Below, piece by piece: positions 5,561-8,325 of a DNA stretch of 8,325 bases. The first letter of the stretch is position 1; the number at the start of each line of letters is the position of its first letter. The DNA lies in the NCBI GenBank assembly GCA_016210435.1, contig JACQUF010000105.1, forward strand, positions 1 through 8,325, in the 5' to 3' direction. The DNA is from Chloroflexota bacterium (GTDB lineage: Bacteria > Chloroflexota > Dehalococcoidia > Lucifugimonadales > Lucifugimonadaceae). Both the position numbers and the translations under genes were made by a program. The notes beneath the pieces were generated by a model. It worked only from the letters and a program-made list of their open reading frames with translations, had not been told where the DNA came from and ran no database searches.

Positions 5561-5903
5561 AACGAGTGCCGGGTCACGGCCGACGACCGGCGAGCGGGGA
5601 GCCGCTGCCCGGACCTCACGGGTCGGATCCCTCACTGCCGGAGGCGTCGCCAGAAGGGTCCTTCTCGCGGCCGCGATCGCGACGGCAGTCATCGCGATCA
5701 ACTACCTGGATTCCATTGTTGATGGGCGAAGGTTGCTCATACTGGCCTGGACCGGCCCGTTGACCTTTTTGGTCTCGTTGGGCCTTGTGCTGTTCGCCGG
5801 AAGGGCAGGTTGTCTCGCCGCGCGCGAACCTGGCCGGTCCCGCTATAGACCCACGGGGGATTCAGATGAGCGACAACGGTCTCCTGAGCGGGGGAAGAAC
5901 TAA
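5541..5903 (+). CDS. Small membrane protein with two predicted helices
   Basis: 120 residues, unknown family. Residues 1-35 are Ser/Thr/Gly/Arg-rich. Residues 38-57 (VLLAAAIATAVIAINYLDSI region) and 64-86 (LLILAWTGPLTFLVSLGLVLF region) are hydrophobic and are predicted as two membrane helices joined by a short SIVDGRR loop. A polar tail rich in Arg and Asp follows. The ATG lies 20 nt inside the end of the preceding gene and the TAA overlaps the ATG of the acyl-CoA ligase gene by one base (TAATG), which points to translational coupling and to a genuine gene. The ribosome site for its own start is weak (GGCGGT). It might anchor or assist the acyl-CoA ligase at the membrane, but that is inferred only from position. 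Confidence 0.6.
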   Translation: MVSSSPETSAGSRPTTGERGAAARTSRVGSLTAGGVARRVLLAAAIATAVIAINYLDSIVDGRRLLILAWTGPLTFLVSLGLVLFAGRAGCLAAREPGRSRYRPTGDSDERQRSPERGKN

Positions 5904-7603
5904 TGGGGACTACGTCGACCGCGATACCGGACGCTCCCTCCACTCAATCGCGACCGGGCGGGGGGCCGCTCGGCAGCCTGGCCTACCCGAAGATCCCTCT
6001 TTACCGGTTCCTGGAAGACGCGGCTCGGCGGTCGCCTCGCAATACTGCACTGATCTTCTTCGGCCAACGCACCAGCTATGCCGATCTGTTCGACGAGGCG
6101 AAGCGGGTGGCCGCCGGACTTACGAGCCTGGGAATGGCCCGCGGCGACCGTGTGGCGATGATGCTCCCGAACTGCCCGCAGGCTGTGGCCGCATACTACG
6201 GGACCCTCTGGGCCGGGGGCATCGCGGTGATGCTGAACCCGCTCTACACGGCGAGGGAACTCAAGCTTCAGCTGCAGGACTCGGGAGCACGCTTCCTGAT
6301 CGTGCTGGACCTGCTTGCGACCAAGGCGCTGGAGGGCGTCGACAGGACACCGGTCGAACACGTGATCGTTACCGGCATCAGGGAGCGCCTGCCCTGGCTG
6401 CTGGGTATGCTGTACCCGTTGAAGCTCAAGCTGCGCGGCTCGAGCACACGGGTGCCCCGCCACGGGAAAGTCATTCCGTACTCGCAGCTTCTCTCGGCGG
6501 GCGCTCTGGAATCGCCAGTGAGTGTCGATCCCCGGGCGGATGTCGCCCTGCTCCAGTACACCGGCGGCACCACCGGGCTGCCAAGGGCAGCGATGCTCAC
6601 GCACTTCAATCTGGTGGCCAACTGCATCCAGCTTGACGCCTGGCTGCCCGCCCTACCCGAAGACCTGACCGTCGCCGGTGTCCTCCCTTTCTTTCACGTA
6701 TACGGCATGACCACCGTGATGAACTTCGGGGTGATGAAAGGGGCTCGGATCATACTGCTGCCCCGCTTTTCGATCCGCGATGTGCTCATTTCGATCGAGA
6801 AATACCGGCCTCAGATCTTCCCTGGTGTGCCGGCGATGTACGCCGCGCTCAACAACTATCCGGAAGTCGGGAAGTTCGATCTCAGCTCGATCCGCTGGTG
6901 TGTGAGCGGCGCCGCGCCGTTGGCAGCACAGGTCAAGCAGACCTTTGAGAAGCTTACTGGAGGCAGACTCGTCGAAGGCTACGGCCTGACAGAGGCGTCA
7001 CCCGTGACGCACAGCAACCCCCTGGACGGCGTCCAGAAGACCGGCAGCATCGGCCTGCCGCTTCCGGACACCGAGTACAGGATCGTGGACCTCAAGACCG
7101 GAGAACCTGTTGCGACCGGCGAGGCGGGCGAGCTGATCGTTCGCGGCCCTCAGGTGATGCAGGGCTACTGGAACCGTCCGGAAGAGACTGCTCGGACACT
7201 GCGCGACGGCTGGCTTCACACCGGTGACGTCGCCCGCGTAGACCCGGAAGGTTACGTCTACATCGTCGACCGGATCAAGGAAATGATCATCGTGTCGGGA
7301 TACAACGTGTACCCGCGCGAAGTTGAAGAGGTGCTTTATCAGCACCCCGCAGTGCGCGAGGCTGCGGTCATCGGGGTACCCGACGCGATCAAGGGCGAAG
7401 CGGTCAAGGCATTCGTCGTCCTCAAGGACGCTGTCCAGTGCTCCGCGGACGAAATCGCGGAATGGTCGAAGAGACAGCTCGCCCCGTACAAGGTCCCGAA
7501 ACAGGTCGAGTTCGTCACCGAGCTTCCAAAGTCGCTGATCGGAAAAGTCCTGCGGAGGGTACTGGTGGAGCGAGACCGCGCCACGATGGCGCCCGGAGGC
7601 TAG
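5903..7603 (+). CDS. fadD: Long-chain acyl-CoA ligase (AMP-forming, FadD-like)
   Basis: 566 residues, the usual length. The enzyme activates fatty acids with ATP and CoA through an acyl-AMP intermediate. Adenylating-family motifs in order: YTGGTTGLPRAAMLTH (219-234, nucleotide loop), PFFHVYGM (262-269), SGAAPL (335-340), GYGLTEASPV (359-368), GWLHTGD (436-442), DRIKEMIIVSGYNVYPREVE (456-475) and the C-terminal SLIGKVLRR with the catalytic Lys K548. Best match by motif is the bacterial long-chain group rather than acetyl-CoA synthetase. Odd: the nucleotide loop has PRAA where most members have PKGA (R228 for Lys). The ATG at 5903 has GGGGGAAG 6 nt before it and overlaps the upstream stop codon. 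The beta-oxidation dehydrogenase gene follows after 5 nt, so the pair handles fatty-acid breakdown. Confidence 0.93.
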   Translation: MGTTSTAIPDAPSTQSRPGGGPLGSLAYPKIPLYRFLEDAARRSPRNTALIFFGQRTSYADLFDEAKRVAAGLTSLGMARGDRVAMMLPNCPQAVAAYYGTLWAGGIAVMLNPLYTARELKLQLQDSGARFLIVLDLLATKALEGVDRTPVEHVIVTGIRERLPWLLGMLYPLKLKLRGSSTRVPRHGKVIPYSQLLSAGALESPVSVDPRADVALLQYTGGTTGLPRAAMLTHFNLVANCIQLDAWLPALPEDLTVAGVLPFFHVYGMTTVMNFGVMKGARIILLPRFSIRDVLISIEKYRPQIFPGVPAMYAALNNYPEVGKFDLSSIRWCVSGAAPLAAQVKQTFEKLTGGRLVEGYGLTEASPVTHSNPLDGVQKTGSIGLPLPDTEYRIVDLKTGEPVATGEAGELIVRGPQVMQGYWNRPEETARTLRDGWLHTGDVARVDPEGYVYIVDRIKEMIIVSGYNVYPREVEEVLYQHPAVREAAVIGVPDAIKGEAVKAFVVLKDAVQCSADEIAEWSKRQLAPYKVPKQVEFVTELPKSLIGKVLRRVLVERDRATMAPGG

Positions 7604-7608
7604 GCGCA

Positions 7609-8325
7609 ATGGGTCCTCAAGCGTCGCGACGTACATCAAGATCCGCTCGCGTGATCATTGGCAGGGCCGCGGTACTGGGCTCCGGCACGATGGGTTCCCA
7701 GATTGCCGGGCATCTTGCCAATCACGGCATCCCGTGTCTTCTGCTCGACCTGCCCTCCGTTCCTGCGAAATCCGGGGCCAGCCACGGGCGCAATGGGCTC
7801 GCCGAAGGGGCAAAGGAACGGCTGCTCAAGCTGAAGCCTGCCCCCCTGTACGGTGCTGACTCGCTCCGGCTGATCACGGCCGGCAACTTCGACGACGACC
7901 TGCCAAAGATCCGGGAAGCCGACTGGGTAATCGAAGCCGTCGTCGAAAATCCCGACGTCAAGCGAGCGCTCTGGAAGCGCGCCGCGCCCCATATCAGGCC
8001 GGACGCGATCGCAAGCACCAATACATCCGGCATTCCGATCGGGTCGCTTGCTGAAGTGCTCCCGGCGCGGCTTCGCAGACGGTTCCTCGGCACGCACTTT
8101 TTCAATCCACCGCGCTACCTGCGCCTGCTCGAGGTGATCCCGACACCGTCGACCGGCAAACGGGTCGTGGCTGATATCACCCGGTTCGCCGAACAGGTCC
8201 TCGGCAAAGGCGTGGTCGTCGCACACGACGTCCCGAATTTCATCTCCAACCGGATAGGATGCTACGGGTTCATGGTGGCGCTGCGGGCGATGGAGGAGGT
8301 CAAGCTCGGCCCCGACGAGGTGGAC
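7609..8325 (+). CDS. 3-hydroxyacyl-CoA dehydrogenase, N-terminal part (FadN/FadB-like)
   Basis: The first 239 residues are in the window; the gene runs off the right edge. It oxidises L-3-hydroxyacyl-CoA to 3-ketoacyl-CoA with NAD+ in beta-oxidation. Visible: a 20-residue basic lead, the NAD-binding loop AVLGSGTMGSQIA with GSGTMG (24-29), the acidic end of the second strand LLLDLP (D47), ADWVIEAVVEN (104-114), ASTNTSGIPI (135-144), GTHFFNPPRY with catalytic His163 and its partner E175 in LLEVIP, and DVPNFISNRIG (207-217). The extended spacing after LLLDLP and the overall look resemble the long FadN/YusL type, which carries a C-terminal enoyl-CoA hydratase-like domain, but this part is not visible. 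The ATG at 7609 has GGAGG 9 nt upstream, within the end of the ligase gene, so both are co-translated from one messenger. Confidence 0.92.
   Translation, partial: MGPQASRRTSRSARVIIGRAAVLGSGTMGSQIAGHLANHGIPCLLLDLPSVPAKSGASHGRNGLAEGAKERLLKLKPAPLYGADSLRLITAGNFDDDLPKIREADWVIEAVVENPDVKRALWKRAAPHIRPDAIASTNTSGIPIGSLAEVLPARLRRRFLGTHFFNPPRYLRLLEVIPTPSTGKRVVADITRFAEQVLGKGVVVAHDVPNFISNRIGCYGFMVALRAMEEVKLGPDEVD

Noticed and set aside
5849..5861. ACCCACGGGGGAT before the acyl-CoA ligase as a fifth operator
   Set aside because: The centre is two bases too short, it lies inside a coding region, and no -35 fits the nearby TATAGA.
5785..6636. 283-codon plus-strand frame overlapping the acyl-CoA ligase start
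   Set aside because: Pro/Arg/Gly-rich product without motifs; the ligase frame at 5903 has all family motifs.
1..8325. tRNA, rRNA, CRISPR array, insertion sequence or attachment site
   Set aside because: No tRNA-like cloverleaf, regularly spaced repeats, transposase motifs or terminal inverted repeats were found by eye.

Overview
The window is a high-GC stretch (roughly 60-65% by eye) of a bacterial chromosome. Dense coding, Shine-Dalgarno-led starts and tight gene overlaps mark it as bacterial. The phylum cannot be fixed from the sequence. The mix of a CsoR-family regulator, a Glu/Leu-type glutamate dehydrogenase, a LmbE/PIG-L deacetylase and a FadD/FadN-like beta-oxidation pair would suit a Gram-positive or Chloroflexota-like lineage, or another environmental high-GC group, but this is only a guess.

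Layout. (1) 1-219, plus: the last 72 codons of a protein resembling DUF5615 PIN-like proteins; its start lies outside the window. (2) 315-791, plus: a methionine-rich protein built from about six 19-residue repeats. (3) 964-1287, plus: a CsoR/RcnR/FrmR-family repressor whose predicted ligand set is Cys-Asn-Cys, the pattern of persulfide-sensing CstR. (4) 1403-2503 and 2565-3956, minus: a probable operon of an MFS transporter followed by a glutamate dehydrogenase that has lost about 76 residues of its core. It converges on the regulator gene across a hairpin terminator. (5) 3957-4221: a divergent control region with two good sigma70-type promoters. (6) 4222-8325, plus: a tightly packed operon of LmbE/PIG-L deacetylase, an unknown protein, a small two-helix membrane protein, a long-chain acyl-CoA ligase and the first 239 residues of a 3-hydroxyacyl-CoA dehydrogenase that runs off the window.

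The most interesting signal is regulatory. A 16-bp inverted repeat, roughly TCCCC-RTGMG-GGGGAT, lies just upstream of the regulator gene (923-938). Near copies lie before the Met-rich gene (165-180), before the LmbE operon (4200-4215) and, more degenerate and on the minus strand, before the MFS-dehydrogenase operon (4078-4093). Three of the four sit just downstream of a promoter-like TTGACA/TATNNT pair with a 17-bp spacer. G/C-tract inverted repeats are typical operators for CsoR-family repressors. The simplest reading is a local regulon in which the regulator controls itself and all three neighbouring units. If the regulator does sense persulfide or another reactive small molecule, the Met-rich repeat protein and the LmbE enzyme (a family that includes low-molecular-weight-thiol enzymes) become candidate parts of an undescribed stress response. 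That functional link is inference.

A second layer is that the segment holding the first operator (about 122-198, inside the PIN-like coding end) and the segment holding the LmbE promoter (about 4159-4234) resemble each other well beyond the operator itself. They are therefore either copies of one control cassette or relics of the same gene end.
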